Assembly (NCBI GenBank): GCA_010909165.1
Contig: VJWM01000068.1
Coordinates: 496,001-560,000 of the forward strand
From: Anthoceros angustus
Lineage: Eukaryota; Streptophyta; Anthocerotopsida; Anthocerotales; Anthocerotaceae
Length of the DNA stretch: 64,000 nucleotides
Reading direction: 5' to 3'
Positions 31,995 to 43,089 of this stretch are shown here, piece after piece. The notes under the pieces are model-generated. The model was not told where the DNA came from. It ran no database searches and worked only from the letters and a program-made list of their open reading frames with translations. The translations under genes and the position numbers were made by a program. The stretch's first letter is position 1; every line of letters begins with the position of its first letter.

Positions 31995-34464
31995 TCATAA
32001 TGTCTGCGATTGGTGGAAAAGCTGATGGAACTGTTTATGGGGAATGTAGCTGGGGAGATGGAGCCTGCAAATCCGCGGGGAAGACACTGTTTGCGGTGAT
32101 GACGCTGTGAGCTGTTGTGCCTGAGGCCGTTGAGATGGCAGTTGCTGAGGTGGCAACTGCGGCAGCTGCGTATGCCCATGCTGCTGGTGTATCTGGAGAC
32201 GGTGCTGTTGCTGATTAAAAGCCTCGTCATCCTTAAGTGATCGCAGCTTCTGAGCTTGCGGCTCATCTTGCTGTTGTTTCAGCAACTTCTGTAGCTGCGT
32301 GTCCACTTCCACCCAATACTGTACTAGATAAGTTGCCCTGTCCAAGAGAAGTTACTCCTCCATTCTGCTGAAGGTTCATCATGTTTTGTTGCGGCCCACG
32401 TCCACCATTTGGCTGTAAGGATGAAAGGTTAGAACGATAAATGTCGAGACAGGAACTTGGGCAGGAATGCGCTGCAGGGGTTGTTGTACCTGCTGTCCTT
32501 GCTTGTTTTGATGCTGCAACTGAGGGAGCGTCTGCTGGTGTTGCAACGATTGTGTCTGGATCTCAGGCGGCAATTGCTCAAGCTGTGCTTGATGTGTTTG
32601 CATGATCTGACCTGAAAGGTCTGTTTGATGCGACAGGCCACTGGAATGCCCTGACAAATCGAGGGATTCTGTCAAACAAATGTCACCAAGAATTAGAATG
32701 ACAGTTCGGCAAATCTTGCAGCCTATAACAAGGTTGACCTACAATACCAACCAGAACAAGCTTCAGGAAGGGCCCGTTGCTGATTGGCCTGTAGCACCTG
32801 CTGCTGTTGAAGGAGGCTCCTGTTGATGGCTAACTGACTGTTGAATTCGCTGCTGCGGCTGGCTAGTTACTGCTGGAAGCATCTGATGTGGCTGCTGAGA
32901 TTGTTCCTGTGACTGACTTTGTGAAGTGATACGCTGTTGGGTCGACTGCTGCAGCTGCGGTTGCTCTTGCTGCTGCTGCTGCTGCTGCATGCCCTGAACT
33001 GCATTTTGAAGTTGAGCCACTTGGGACGATTGACGCAGGACTGGCTGCGGCTGCGGCTGCTGCTGCTGAATATGTGGATATGAATGTCGCTGTTGCTGCT
33101 GTTGCTGTTGCAGCTGCTGTACCTGCTGCTGGTGCTGGTGCTGCAGCTGCTGGAACAGTTGCTGTAACTGCTGCTGGTGCTGCTCTTGCTGCTGCTGCAG
33201 CTGCTGTAACTGCAGCTGGTGCTGCTCTTGCTGCTGCAGCAGCTCCTGTAACTGCTGCTGCTGCTGCTCTTGCTGCTGCTGCAGCTGCTGTAACTGCTGC
33301 TGCTGCTGCTGCTGCTCTTGCTGCTCTTGCTGCTGCTGCAGCTGCTGCAGCTGCAGCAGCTGCTGTAACAGCTCCTGTAACAGCTCCCGTAGCAGCAGTA
33401 CGTGCTGATGCAGGTGTGGTTGTGGTTGTGGTTCTGGTTGTGGCTGTGGCTGTGGCTGTGGCTGTGGCTGTGGCTGTGGCTGTGGCTGTGGCTGTGGCTG
33501 TGGCTGTGGCTGGGGCTGGGGCTGTGGCTGTGGCTGTGGCTGGCTGGGGCTGGGCTGTGGCTGTGGCTGTGGCTCGATATGCCGCCGCTGTGGCCCATTT
33601 CGACGAAGCGGATGCGCCTGAATTGTAGCACTCTGTGCAAGATTTGGGACAGACGTGGTCGCCAGGGCATTCTGTGCAAGCTGAGCCCCGCCTGCTGACG
33701 TCCGAGTTTGGTTCCTCAGTAAACCCATCGGACCTGTCCAACACAGCACGATTCAACCGAAAATAAAGCAAATGGACATTAAGCTACTTCAACTACACCA
33801 CTCCATGCGCCCTTTCACCCTCCCCCCTCTCACCTGGGTCACCACCTTGTGCAATTCCTCCTGCCATTCCTCCGTCAGCAGGAGGCTGCGCTCGGGTTCG
33901 CTCCGCAATAATCTTCGACGATATCTTGCGCGCATAATCTTGCTGCAACGGACACACAGCAAATGGCCAGCATGAGAGACAGCACAGCCATAGAAGAGCC
34001 GCCCCATCTACACTCTCACCTTACCTTATCGGTAGCAGCGGCAAAGATCTTCTGCTCAAACGTTAGAGCAATATTAGACAATTTTCTCATCCCCGCCTCA
34101 CCTGCCACGGGCATGTGCCTACACAGAGCTTCCAATCTGCAACCAGCAAGTCCATTCAAATGAATTCCTCCAGACTCCTCCATCCACAATTCACAAATGC
34201 ACACCGATGCTAGATCAGCGGGAGCCCCTAACTGACAGTGTATAGAGAATCCCTAAAATCTGATGAAAATCCTGAGTACGGATCAGCCTACTCTTCTGCC
34301 CCCCGGCCCTGCTGAAGAATCGCACCACCTGCACCAAATCAAACGATGGAACAAGCTAGAGGGGCGAGCCAAACTCACATCCTCTCCACGATTTTGACGC
34401 GTGACTCCTCATCCACGCCCGACCTCCAATCCCCACTTCCATTTCCATCGCCGCCTGCATCCAT
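31995..34464 (-). pseudogene. MED15: MED15-like Mediator subunit, copy A (KIX + Gln-rich)
   Basis: MED15 is the Mediator tail subunit whose N-terminal KIX domain binds activators. Minus-strand exons are 34464-34379 (MDAGGDGNGSGDWRSGVDEE), 34136-34025 (ALCRHMPVAGEAGMRKLSN, then FEQKIFAAATDK), 33942-33834 (QDYARKISSKII) and 33733 to about 32743. All join in phase and rebuild a full KIX. The large exon has GGAQLAQNALATTSVPN, a (Pro-Gln)n hexanucleotide run at 33421-33580, and long poly-Gln (33070-33370). Downstream exons carry DLSGQIMQTHQ and an N-terminal-to-C-terminal Gln-rich end. Relative to copy C there is a frameshift near 32830 that gives TGA at 32763, and a second near 32440. The middle-domain exons are missing here; similar ones lie in fragment B. 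Confidence 0.75.
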
Positions 34465-35130
34465 GGCGGCCAAAATCGGCCGCACGGCAAAGTTTGAGCT
34501 CAAGCCTTCGCCGGCCACACTGCCATTCCTACAGAGCAGCAACTCCGCTTCATATTTGAATTTAAATAAATCAGGGCAGAGAAACAACCCATAGAAATAT
34601 GATCATTCGAATTAGCTGCCTAATAATAACTAATGATAAAAACTTTATCAATTACGGATAGTCGTTGTTGGAGTTTGCTTAGGAAATCAGTTTGTTTCAG
34701 ATTTCAGCAACAGCGCTTAGCAGAACAAACCGTCAGCGACCTTCTTCGCACGGAATTGAAAAGGAGCTGACGGAAATGTTGGTCGGACTACGAGCTGCAA
34801 CGGTGCACAAAGTACCATTCCATCTGCGCCGCTATCGTTCGGAAATTTGTTGCTGTCGGTTTTTGTTGACGGGTTTTATTCAGGTCCAGGGTTGAACAGA
34901 ATCTCTCGGCTCTAGAAATCGATGCGGACGATTTGCGGCTTTAATTTGAGGCATGAGAAGATCAGATGTTTTCCTGCCCGGATGTCCCTTTGATGAAATG
35001 GGTGAGGACCTTACGGAAGATGGCAAGCGATGGTTTGGTTTCACCGTGATCGTCAAGTGTTTCTTTGGTGCTTTACAGACACTGAACTCCTCCAGGAGAC
35101 CAAGCTGGACATGATGTATAGGTTTCAGGT
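34465..35130. other. MED15-A promoter side and intergenic, no gene
   Basis: The region directly upstream of the MED15-A start resembles sequence at 36140-36240 and 58290-58400 (aagccttcgccggcc, accgcacggc). I see no independent gene. Confidence 0.5.
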
Positions 35131-35139
35131 ACAAATCCG

Positions 35140-36140
35140 TTGTGGAGGAAGTTTACACCAGCTGATGAGGATCATAATGTGGAGAGCCCCGTACTCACAA
35201 AGGAGCAGGGCTGTCCACTCTTGACTGCCCTGATAGCTGGGTATGCCCAGCAAGGGCTCGGACATGAGACGCTTGTTCTGTATGGACAAAAGGAGCAAGA
35301 GGGCCCCATTTGGCTGACCATGTTACCGTTGGCTTCTCGAGGCCTGTGGAAGCACTGGTCCCTTACAGAAGGGCAGGCAGCTGCACTCACTGATTGTCGA
35401 AGGAGGACTGTTGGATGAAGTAGTGGTGGGCAACTGCCTGGTGGACAAGTTTGCAAAATGTAGTAAACTGAAAGATGCTTGCCAGGTTTTTGACAGCATG
35501 AACACAAAACATGTGGTGACATGCACTGCCCTGATAGCTGGGAATGCCCAGCAAGGGCTCGGACATGAGACGCTTGTTCTGTATGGACAAATGGAGCAGG
35601 AGCGCCTCATTTTGGCTGACCCTGTTACGTGTGGAAGTACTGGTGCCTTAAAGAAAGGCAGTCAGCTGCACTCAAAAAGGACACCTGGTAACGTGTAGTA
35701 ATTGGGCAACTGCCTGGTGGACGTATGTGCAGAATGTGGCAAACTGGAGGCTGCACGCCGGGTTTTCGACAGATAAGCGGCAAGGGATGTGGTGATACGG
35801 AATTCCCAGACATCTAGGTGTTGTGCTTAAGGTCACAAGGCACTAGCTTGTTTGTTGAACGCCTGCAAAAGTCACTGGGATATAGAGAGGGCGATGTGGG
35901 GTTTTGAAAGCATTGTTAGGCTGGACCTCAAAGGGCGCCTGCGCATGTGCTCATGGCCAATGCCTACTGCGCAGATGCAGGTAAGTGGACCGTCGTAGAC
36001 AGGATTGAAACACACAGATTAGGGCAGCAGGAGCTAACAAGAAACCTTTCAGTGGCGAGCGTCGAGCTGAATAAGGAGGAACATCGATTTCTGGTCGGAG
36101 AGAGGATCCTTTTTTCTTCATTGCCCCATTTGGCTTAGAG
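35140..36140 (+). pseudogene. PPR protein fragments with E/E+ end
   Basis: Two tandem copies of TALIAGYAQQGLGHETLVLY (35221 and 35528) are followed by VGNCLVDKFAKCSKLKDACQ and VFDSMNTKHVVTCTALIAGN, classical PLS-class PPR units. After shifts, 35947-36138 gives LMANAYCADAGKWTVVDRIE and ASVELNKEEHRFLVGER, an E/E+ motif. Stops and frame changes make it a dead remnant. The internal duplication of about 310 bp covers 35215-35345 and 35520-35650. Confidence 0.65.
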
Positions 36141-36837
36141 TTGCCGGCTGTATCCATGGCAGGCAGCCCGGGCTCTCCGGCTCTCCGGCGCAAAGAAAGC
36201 TTTCAGCTGAAGCCTTCGCCGGCTACGGACCCAACTGCCGCTCCTCTTTTTCGCGATAGAACTGTGACTCCCCGCTGCGGCGGCGCTGTTCGGGCGACCG
36301 GGTGACCGTTTGCTCCCCGCTGCAAAAGCAACTGCTCCCGAATCCCCGATGCCTGTCAGGGAGTTCAGCGGAATGTTGGTGGTCCCACCACGAGCTGGCC
36401 CTGTGCACAGGATGCCATTCGATCTGGGCCGTCACCATACTGAAATTGCTTTCTGTGGATTCGGCGATACACAGGGAGTAGGCTGATCCAGGTTACCATG
36501 CGGAGGAAGACGTGTGTGTTGGAGGATTACTAGCAGCAAGGCAGTTCAAGTAATGTTTTCCTGGCCAGATGTGAGGATCTAAGAAGAGAAGGCATGGGCC
36601 TGAGGCTGTGGCTGTGGCAGTGAAGCGACGGGGAGAGGGAGAGAAACTAGCTGCATTAAATCCCTTTCACAACGGCGGACTAGGAATGGGGAGAAAGACC
36701 TTCCCCACCTTGGAGGGGCGGGAAGAAATGTAATCCACAAAAGTCTCTATCGCTGCCACAGCAGCAGCAGGAACGCAGGACCCTCGATACCTGCAACAGC
36801 ACCAAACTTGTCATACTTCCTTACCCGTCTCGTGCCA

Positions 36838-38040
36838 TTAGTGGTATAGGTGCAAAAAAGAAGCAGACATAGACTTTCGTAGCCCTAATGACAGAAAAAA
36901 GCTCGACAGCATCTCGACAGAACATAGGAAACGCTGGCTTACAATTGCTGAGGCTCTAGTTGATGTGGTTGCATGATCTAACCTGACAGGCCTGATTGTT
37001 GAAGCTACTGATGCGGCAGGGTCCGCTGATCTTGGTGTGCTTGTTGACCACCTTGCTGAGGTTGTTGTGTTTGAGCTGGCTTTCTCCGCTTGAATGTCGT
37101 CATGATGGCCACACTTTGCCTTTCGAACTTCTCCGCCTGCTCTAAACCGAATGCCTTTGGCACTCTCTCCTTTCGCACAGTCAAGTAGGGGAGCATTCGT
37201 TGGAGAACTTCCATGTAGCGGTACAACTTCGAGAGAAGTTCTGGCGGCATTACCTAACATATCCACCAACCCTTGCATCAGCACACCATCACAAATGCTT
37301 GCACAATTTGCATGTCTCCAAGGGGGAGGGGGGGAGGGACAGAAGAAAGGGGGGAGGGAGGAGGGAGGGAAGAGCAGGGCAGGAGAGGTACAGCGAGAGA
37401 AGGGAGCGAAGGGAGAGAAAAGAGGGAGATGGAGAGGCTAAAAGGAGGGAAGGGACGGGAGTGGGGGACCGACCAACCTGTGTGCTCTTCCACGATAGCA
37501 TGTTGTAAAGGTCTGTCATGTCTTGGAAATACTGGTCCTTCAAGACTTGGAGCTAACAGGATTATCATACTTGGGTCAGACACCCCGACCAAGGCCATAT
37601 CAGTAAACCAGCTGTGCATCGTGAAAGTTAAGTAATCACCTTGGCCCACACAAAATCATCCTCGATGGAATGCCCTGACAAAACAAACACGAGATAAAGC
37701 AACAAGACATGGACAGTAGGCTACTAAAAACTTTTTGCCTCAATTTTCGATCTTCAGTCTCCAAATCCTTGGTCAGTGGTTCTATTTCTTGTAGCAGATT
37801 AAACTCCGTGACCTGGAAGCGTTACCCACACCACACCATGGCACACGCGCCCTGCCTAAACCCTCCCTGTCTCACCTGATGGGTCAACATCCTCGGCAAT
37901 TGCCATTCCTCGTCACCAGGAGTCAGCGCTCGGGCTCTCCTCTCCGACAAGCAAGCTTCCTGCTCAAGCCTTCTCCTCTCCGGGGAACAGCAAAAGCTTC
38001 CAGCTCAAGACTTCGTGGGCCACGAACCCGACTGCCACTA
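36838..38040 (-). pseudogene. MED15: MED15-like fragment B (middle-domain exons)
   Basis: Minus-strand exons resemble copy C in order: SGHSIEDDFVWAK (about 37680-37640), LQVLKDQYFQDMTDLYNMLS (37556-37482), a purine-rich intron (37318-37465), and VMPPELLSKLYRYMEVLQRM then PYLTVRKERVPKAFGLEQAE (from 37257). This is the conserved region after the Gln-rich part of plant MED15. KIX exons and the large Gln exon are absent; a fragment of exon 3 appears near 37900. It is a displaced piece. Confidence 0.7.
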
Positions 38041-38424
38041 GAAGAATGAAGAAGTATATTAAAGTCTATTAAGGACGGAATTTTGGTTATAGGGACTGAT
38101 AAAGCAGAAATACATAAAAAGCATTATGTTTAGCCGCTATTTTACATTTAACCTAAATATTATAGATGTAAAATATATTCAAATATAAAAAATATCTAGC
38201 ATGTTGAAAGGTATGGAATACCGATCTGGTCACGTGGCATCCACATTTTTTTAGGGTTGTGGACAGAAAGAAATAGTCATGCCGCATACGGCGGAACTAT
38301 TTCGGTATGTCACGCATGACCACATCGGTGGGGCTGCGGCCCCCCGGTGTCCCGATGTCGTCAACCTATCCCATGATGCCCGAAAAGATTTCACGACACA
38401 GAAACTTTTCTTCTCTCGGGTCTA

Positions 38425-38490
38425 GGGTTGCGTTTAGGTCTTTTGCGTTGCCGCGCCATTGCGGCAACGCAAAAGACCTAAACGCAACCC
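38425..38490. repeat. Perfect palindrome, 30-bp arms, 6-nt loop
   Basis: The left arm gggttgcgtttaggtctttt runs to ccgc at 38454, the loop is gccatt, and the right arm is its exact complement to 38490. The flanking motif ggcatccaca-ttaggg occurs on both sides (38239 and 38491). Confidence 0.95.
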
Positions 38491-38686
38491 GGCATCCACA
38501 ATTTGTTAGGGTTGTCAGCGGTTGCGTTAGCGCTGCGCATACCGCACTGCATTGCTTATCGATCGCGTTTGTGTTTGCGGCGCGGCTGAGTGTGTTTGCC
38601 CTTACGTGTAAGGCAACAGTGTTTGGCACTGGCTGCATATAGGGCTGCAACGTTTCCTAGCCCTGCTGCGTATTTGGGGTGCAATT

Positions 38687-38992
38687 TCACATAGCACTAA
38701 CTACCCCGAAACAAGCTTGTACCAGAAGGACCAACATAGAAGGGCTTCCATGAAAACAGTCGCACACATACAAGGCTTGCACCCAAAAAAGCCTGCAGTG
38801 CAAAAGCATACAGTTCAAAGGGCCTAGTGGACTACATAACGCAGCAGGGTGATCCCTGTCCATGCCCACGGCGTGGTCACTCGTCTGGCCGCCGAGGTAC
38901 TCAGGCCTCCCGCCCGCCTCGCACTCCTTGCACAATGTCATCAGTACCAGGTGGAGGCGGTACATATCGGGGAGGAAGTCCATGCCCTCCAA
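38687..38992 (-). CDS. Unassigned 101-residue ORF
   Basis: The open frame begins MEGMDFLPDMYRLHLVLMTL, with a Cys/Gly-rich middle and a hydrophobic C-terminal third. No family was recognised and no splice or promoter support was found. It could be an exon or chance. Confidence 0.2.
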   Translation of the reverse strand: MEGMDFLPDMYRLHLVLMTLCKECEAGGRPEYLGGQTSDHAVGMDRDHPAALCSPLGPLNCMLLHCRLFWVQALYVCDCFHGSPSMLVLLVQACFGVVSAM

Positions 38993-39366
38993 GCCGTTCG
39001 CATAAGAACAATGTAGAAGTTCAGAACAGAGTATATCGAACTTTTCTATGGAATACTGATCTGGTCACACGGGAGCGTGCGTGTGACTTTCGTTTTTTGG
39101 GCGTACACTACGGAAATATGCCACGGCATCTTTCAGATACTTGCATACAATATACGTATAATACGTACCACATCAGCTTCTTAGGTTCGTACGCGGGGCA
39201 AAAACGTTTTATGACACGATCAGACGCCGGGCGTTCCGATTGTGTCATGCACATGTTTTCTTGTTTAGGGTTTTAGGGTTTCGATCCGATCAACACACAT
39301 ACATGTTAAATAGGCGAGCAAGACACACATACACAAATTTTTGTTCGCCAGGAACTGCATATCGCA

Positions 39367-39564
39367 ATAGGATTCAAGGTCAAGTGACCAGTAGGATTCA
39401 AGGCTAGGACTATATAAGGCCAAGCCCACTTACTTGTAAGGTATGGTGTGTGCAAGTGTTCTTGTGTGCTTGTGTGCTAGTATCTAGTGTGCCTAGTGCA
39501 CATAACCCATATTGTATGGGAGTGTTGTGTTCCCTCTCTATAAAGGCTCACCTCTTTTCTTAAT
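39367..39564 (+). mobile_element. Copia LTR 3' fragment
   Basis: 198 bp equal to the last half of the 13.2 kb LTR, from aataggattcaaggtcaagt to the ctctttt-cttaata end. It is truncated on the left and directly joined to a MED15-derived array. Confidence 0.88.
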
Positions 39565-40265
39565 AGAACTTTTGCCCTTGCTTGTCTTGATGCTGCAACT
39601 AAGAAAGTGTTTGCTGTTGCTGGTGCAGTGATTGCATCTGGACTAACGTGGCATTTGCTGAAGTTGTACTTGATGTGTTTGCATCGCAGCGATTGCGTCT
39701 GGACCAACGTGGCATTTGCTGAAGCTGTACTTGATGTGTTTGCATCATCTGACCTGACACATGATGAACCTCATTTGCTGAAGCTGTACTTGATGTGTTT
39801 GCATCATCTGACCTGACACATGATGAACCTCCAGCAGAATGGAGGAGTAATTCTCTTGGACAAACCCCTAACTGGCAGTATACAGAGAACCCCGAGTAAT
39901 TCTCTTGGACAAACCCCTAAGGCGTTATCTGAGAGAACCACAGTAATTCTCTTGGACAAACCCCTAAGCGATATCTGAGAACCGAGTAATTCTCTTGGAC
40001 AAACCCCTAACTGGCAGTATACAGAGAACCCTGAGTAATTCTCTTGGACAAACCCCTAACTGGCAGTATACAGAGAACCCTGAGTAATTCTCTTGGACAA
40101 ACCCCTAACTGGCAGTATACAGAGAACCCTGAGTAATTCTCTTGGACAAACCCCTAACTGGCAGTATACAGAGAACCCCTAAAATCTGATGAAAATCCCA
40201 AGTACGGATCTCCCTCCTCTTCTGCTCCCCGGCCCTCATGAAGTATCACACCACCTGGACTTGGA
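39565..40265 (+). repeat. Array assembled from MED15 shards
   Basis: First, two to three copies of a Gln-rich MED15 segment (gcatttgctgaagctgtact then tgatgtgtttgcatc, 39645-39835). Then come about eight units of 42-50 bp, gtaattctcttggacaaacc then cctaactggcagtatacaga, from 39842 to 40180. The unit fuses a MED15 exon piece (cagcagaatggaggagtaa) with MED15 intron 1 (cccctaactg near 34227). The array ends in plain intron-1 sequence at about 40265. Confidence 0.85.
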
Positions 40266-40269
40266 CTTG

Positions 40270-41060
40270 CATTCCATCTACTAGTGTGTGCGGTATTGGT
40301 GAGGATCAACATCAGTTCCAGCGCGAGCTGGTTCCGTCTTCACATCCCTAGCCCGTCAAGACTCCCTCCTAATTCCCTTCTAAACCCGAGCCTGGCCGAG
40401 ACGGAACGACGAGAGCACCGTTGGGTCCGGACGGGAACAGGACGACGCGGGGACCCGACGGGTCTGTTCCCCTCCCTTCCCGTCCCGCCGCGCTCGTCAC
40501 GCGTTCTTGTTAATCAAGCGTTAAGTATATTTTTGTATTAATAGATTTTATTATTTACTAAGTATACTGGGGCCCTCTCTCTAGAGGGTTGTTCCCATTG
40601 CCCCAAAATACACACATTTATAAGAACGTGGTTATTAAGCATCCTGCACTTGGAGCGGTACTTAGATGGAGTGTCTAAAGGGAATGGATGCCCTTGGTGC
40701 AAGTAGCTTAGGCATACCATGGTACAAGTTGTTAAGTACCAAGTCCCATGACGGAAATCCGTCCTTAGTGGACTTAAATAAAATTCTTCTTCTTCTTCGA
40801 TGTAGGTGGAACTTCTAATCGTCTATACATTCCATAAGAAAAAAGAGAGTATATTATATTATATTATTAATTATATTTTATTTGTTAATTATTTTCATAC
40901 CTACATCCACGAAAAGCTGATAATGCCGGTTTTAGCCATTGTTTTACAGGCTTGAATGTAGTGAGGGTGATTAGGGCTGCAGTTTATTTACTGCAATAAG
41001 TCCATTTTCATCTATAAGTTTCTTTTCTTTTACTGATCTTATTTTATTGTGGGAGTATGC
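40270..41060. other. No gene; dispersed repeat at 40560-40800
   Basis: Sequence at 40560-40800 (including accatggtacaagttgttaa) returns in inverted orientation at about 58940-59150. The rest is AT-rich with no recognised gene. Confidence 0.65.
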
Positions 41061-41061
41061 T

Positions 41062-41249
41062 TCCTATTGGTCACTTGACTTTGAATCCTTCTAGTCACTT
41101 GACTTGCCCCTTACTTTTGGACTTTCTAGAAGATACTTTCTAGAAGATGCATGACTTTCAAGTTTGTTATTTTTAGGGCACTCTTCATAACCTGTTTTTA
41201 GGGCACTCTTCATAACATATTTTGATATGTTGTAATAAATCACTTCTAA
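41062..41249 (-). mobile_element. Truncated 3' LTR of a minus-strand Copia element
   Basis: Matches the complement of the first half of the Copia LTR, ending cacttctaa, next to the RNase H end of pol. Confidence 0.88.
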
Positions 41250-41267
41250 TAAATCAACATATCAAAA

Positions 41268-42065
41268 TTATTCCCTTAGGCCTAGCATCTTGCTAATCCT
41301 AGCATGTTTTTCTAAAGTCAAGGCTTTGGTCAAAATATCTGCCGGCATGTCTCCTGTTGGACAATACTCTAGCTTTACCTCTTTTGACTTTACCTTCTCT
41401 CTTATAAAGTGATGTTTCACTTCGATGTGCTTGGTTCTAGCATGAAAAGTTGCATTCTTGGCTAAGAAGATGCAACCTTGATTGTCGGTGAAGATTGTTG
41501 TTGCTTCCTTCTGCTTGAATCCCATCTCCTCTAGCAAGTTACGCAACCATATTGCCTCCATGACGCAGAGCATGTTGCCATATTCTCGTCAGAGGATAGA
41601 GCCACGAGGTTGTCTCCTACTATTCCAAGAAATGGCTCCTCCATTCAGCATAAACGCATATCCAGTCGTAGACTTGCGACTATCAACATCTCCTGCCCAC
41701 TCTGAATCACAATATCCTACCACTCGGACTTCCTTCTGCTGCTCCTATTGATACACCAGATTCCAATGCTTTGTACCACTCAAGTACCTCATTATCCTCT
41801 TCACGGCTTGAAACTGCTGTTGTCCAGGGCTAGCCATAAATTGACTTGCAACTCCCATCGCCTGCAATGTCGCCTTGTCCTCAGATAAATAGGTGAGGCA
41901 TCCAACAACAACGATAGAGAGTTTTATCTACCTTCTCCTTCTCTTCTTCAGTTGTAGGACTCATCTCCTTTGAGAGCTTCTCATTAAGCACCATTGGTGT
42001 CTTCACAGGCTTGCACTCTTGCATTCTAAAGCGCTTCAGGACATTCAACAGCGTCTCTCAGCATA
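41268..42065 (-). pseudogene. Copia RNase H and RT C-terminal part
   Basis: The minus-strand frame from 41573 reads IWLRNLLEEMGFKQKEATTI and ends KHARISKMLGLRE. Upstream sequence (41580-42060) matches the RNase H and RT end of the 13-18 kb element through ALKRFRMQECKPVKTP-type sequence, with frameshifts. The match stops at about 42065, where unrelated sequence begins. Confidence 0.85.
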
Positions 42066-42297
42066 GGGGTTATTCTCCATTAAAGGGGTTTGAGTCCCTA
42101 AAGACCAAAAAATGACCCCCGAAAACGGGCCAAAATGGATCATCTTTAGCAAAACTACTCTTTAGACATGTACTGAAAGACATTGACCATGTTATTTTCT
42201 CATGAATACTTACGCTAATGGTTTGAAGCCAAGAAGGTTCATGGATTTCACCTTCACAAGGAAGGGATTTCAAGGATTTTTAACGGTGCTAGGAATC

Positions 42298-42720
42298 CTA
42301 AACACCTCTTTCGCAGCGATAGTACTTCCTAGCGGGGTGAGCAGTAGGCAAACCAAACAAAATTAGTCCAGAAGCCAAGCACGGACGTCCCGCAACCAAC
42401 ACGCAAAAGTAGCAATTTGCAAGCGAAAGAGAACGGACGTCCGGCGCAATTGTGAAGAACATTAACCGATAGCCGATCATGGCCATCTCGAGAGGACCAA
42501 ACTACGACTCTAGAAAGTAGGACGCCCTGGTGCACGTGAGTACACAACCGGATCTCCATTGTTAGAGTGAAAAACATAGAAGGAATTGGAACAATGCGCC
42601 GACGCTCGCACATTGGCGAGTCAAAGCTCGCACCGGACGTCCGCGATTGAGACCCCAATCTTGCGGGCGTCCAGCAAGATGGCAATGGTGGAATGGGGAC
42701 GTCCGGCGCAAATATATATA
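42298..42720. promoter_or_regulatory. Cluster of GGACGTCC palindromes
   Basis: GGACGTCC occurs near 42387, 42431, 42633 and 42707, often as cggacgtccggcgcaa, with a near-variant gggcgtcc at 42664. The core GACGTC is of the ACGT type recognised by plant bZIP factors; a role here is only inferred. Confidence 0.35.
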
Positions 42721-42778
42721 TATTTTTTGTATTCCTTCTATAGCATCCGTAAGGGTGGGGATAGACATATTGGCATAA

Positions 42779-43055
42779 GAACTCCAAGGTTAGGCACCCT
42801 CGGGTCGGATCAGTACTAGGATGGGGTGCTTGACTTTTGGTGCTTTGAGGAACTCCATGGTTAAGCACTCTTGGGTCGAATTAGTACTAGGATGGGGTGC
42901 TTGACTTTTGGTGCTTTGAGAACTGGTTAAGCATGATTAGAACTAGGATGGCTTGCTTGTTTTGGCGCTTTGAAAACTTTGTAACAACTCCATCTTAAGC
43001 AACCTAGAGGCGTATCAATACTAGGATGGAGTGTTGATTTTTAGTGGTTTGAAAA
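42779..43055 (+). repeat. Four degenerate 5S-rRNA-like tandem units
   Basis: Units of 65-71 bp start at 42779, 42850, 42920 and 42985. Each holds gaactccatggttaagcact, then cttgggtcgaattagtacta, then ggatggggtg, which parallels the internal control region of 5S rRNA (GAACTCCGCAGTTAAGC ... AGTACTAGGATGGGTG). The 5' and 3' thirds of 5S are absent, so these are not 5S genes. Confidence 0.65.
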
Positions 43056-43089
43056 ATTTGTAAATCATCCCAGATCTAGGCGTAAAGTC

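Noticed and set aside
33074-33698. Plus-strand Ala/Val-rich and Leu-Trp-rich ORFs
   Set aside because: Shadow frames of the poly-Gln and Pro-Gln exon on the minus strand.
38307-38642. ORFs across the palindrome on both strands
   Set aside because: The encoded repeats mirror the DNA palindrome and show no protein family.
42779-43055. Functional 5S rRNA genes
   Set aside because: Only the central control region is present; both ends and the Pol III T-run terminator arrangement are missing.
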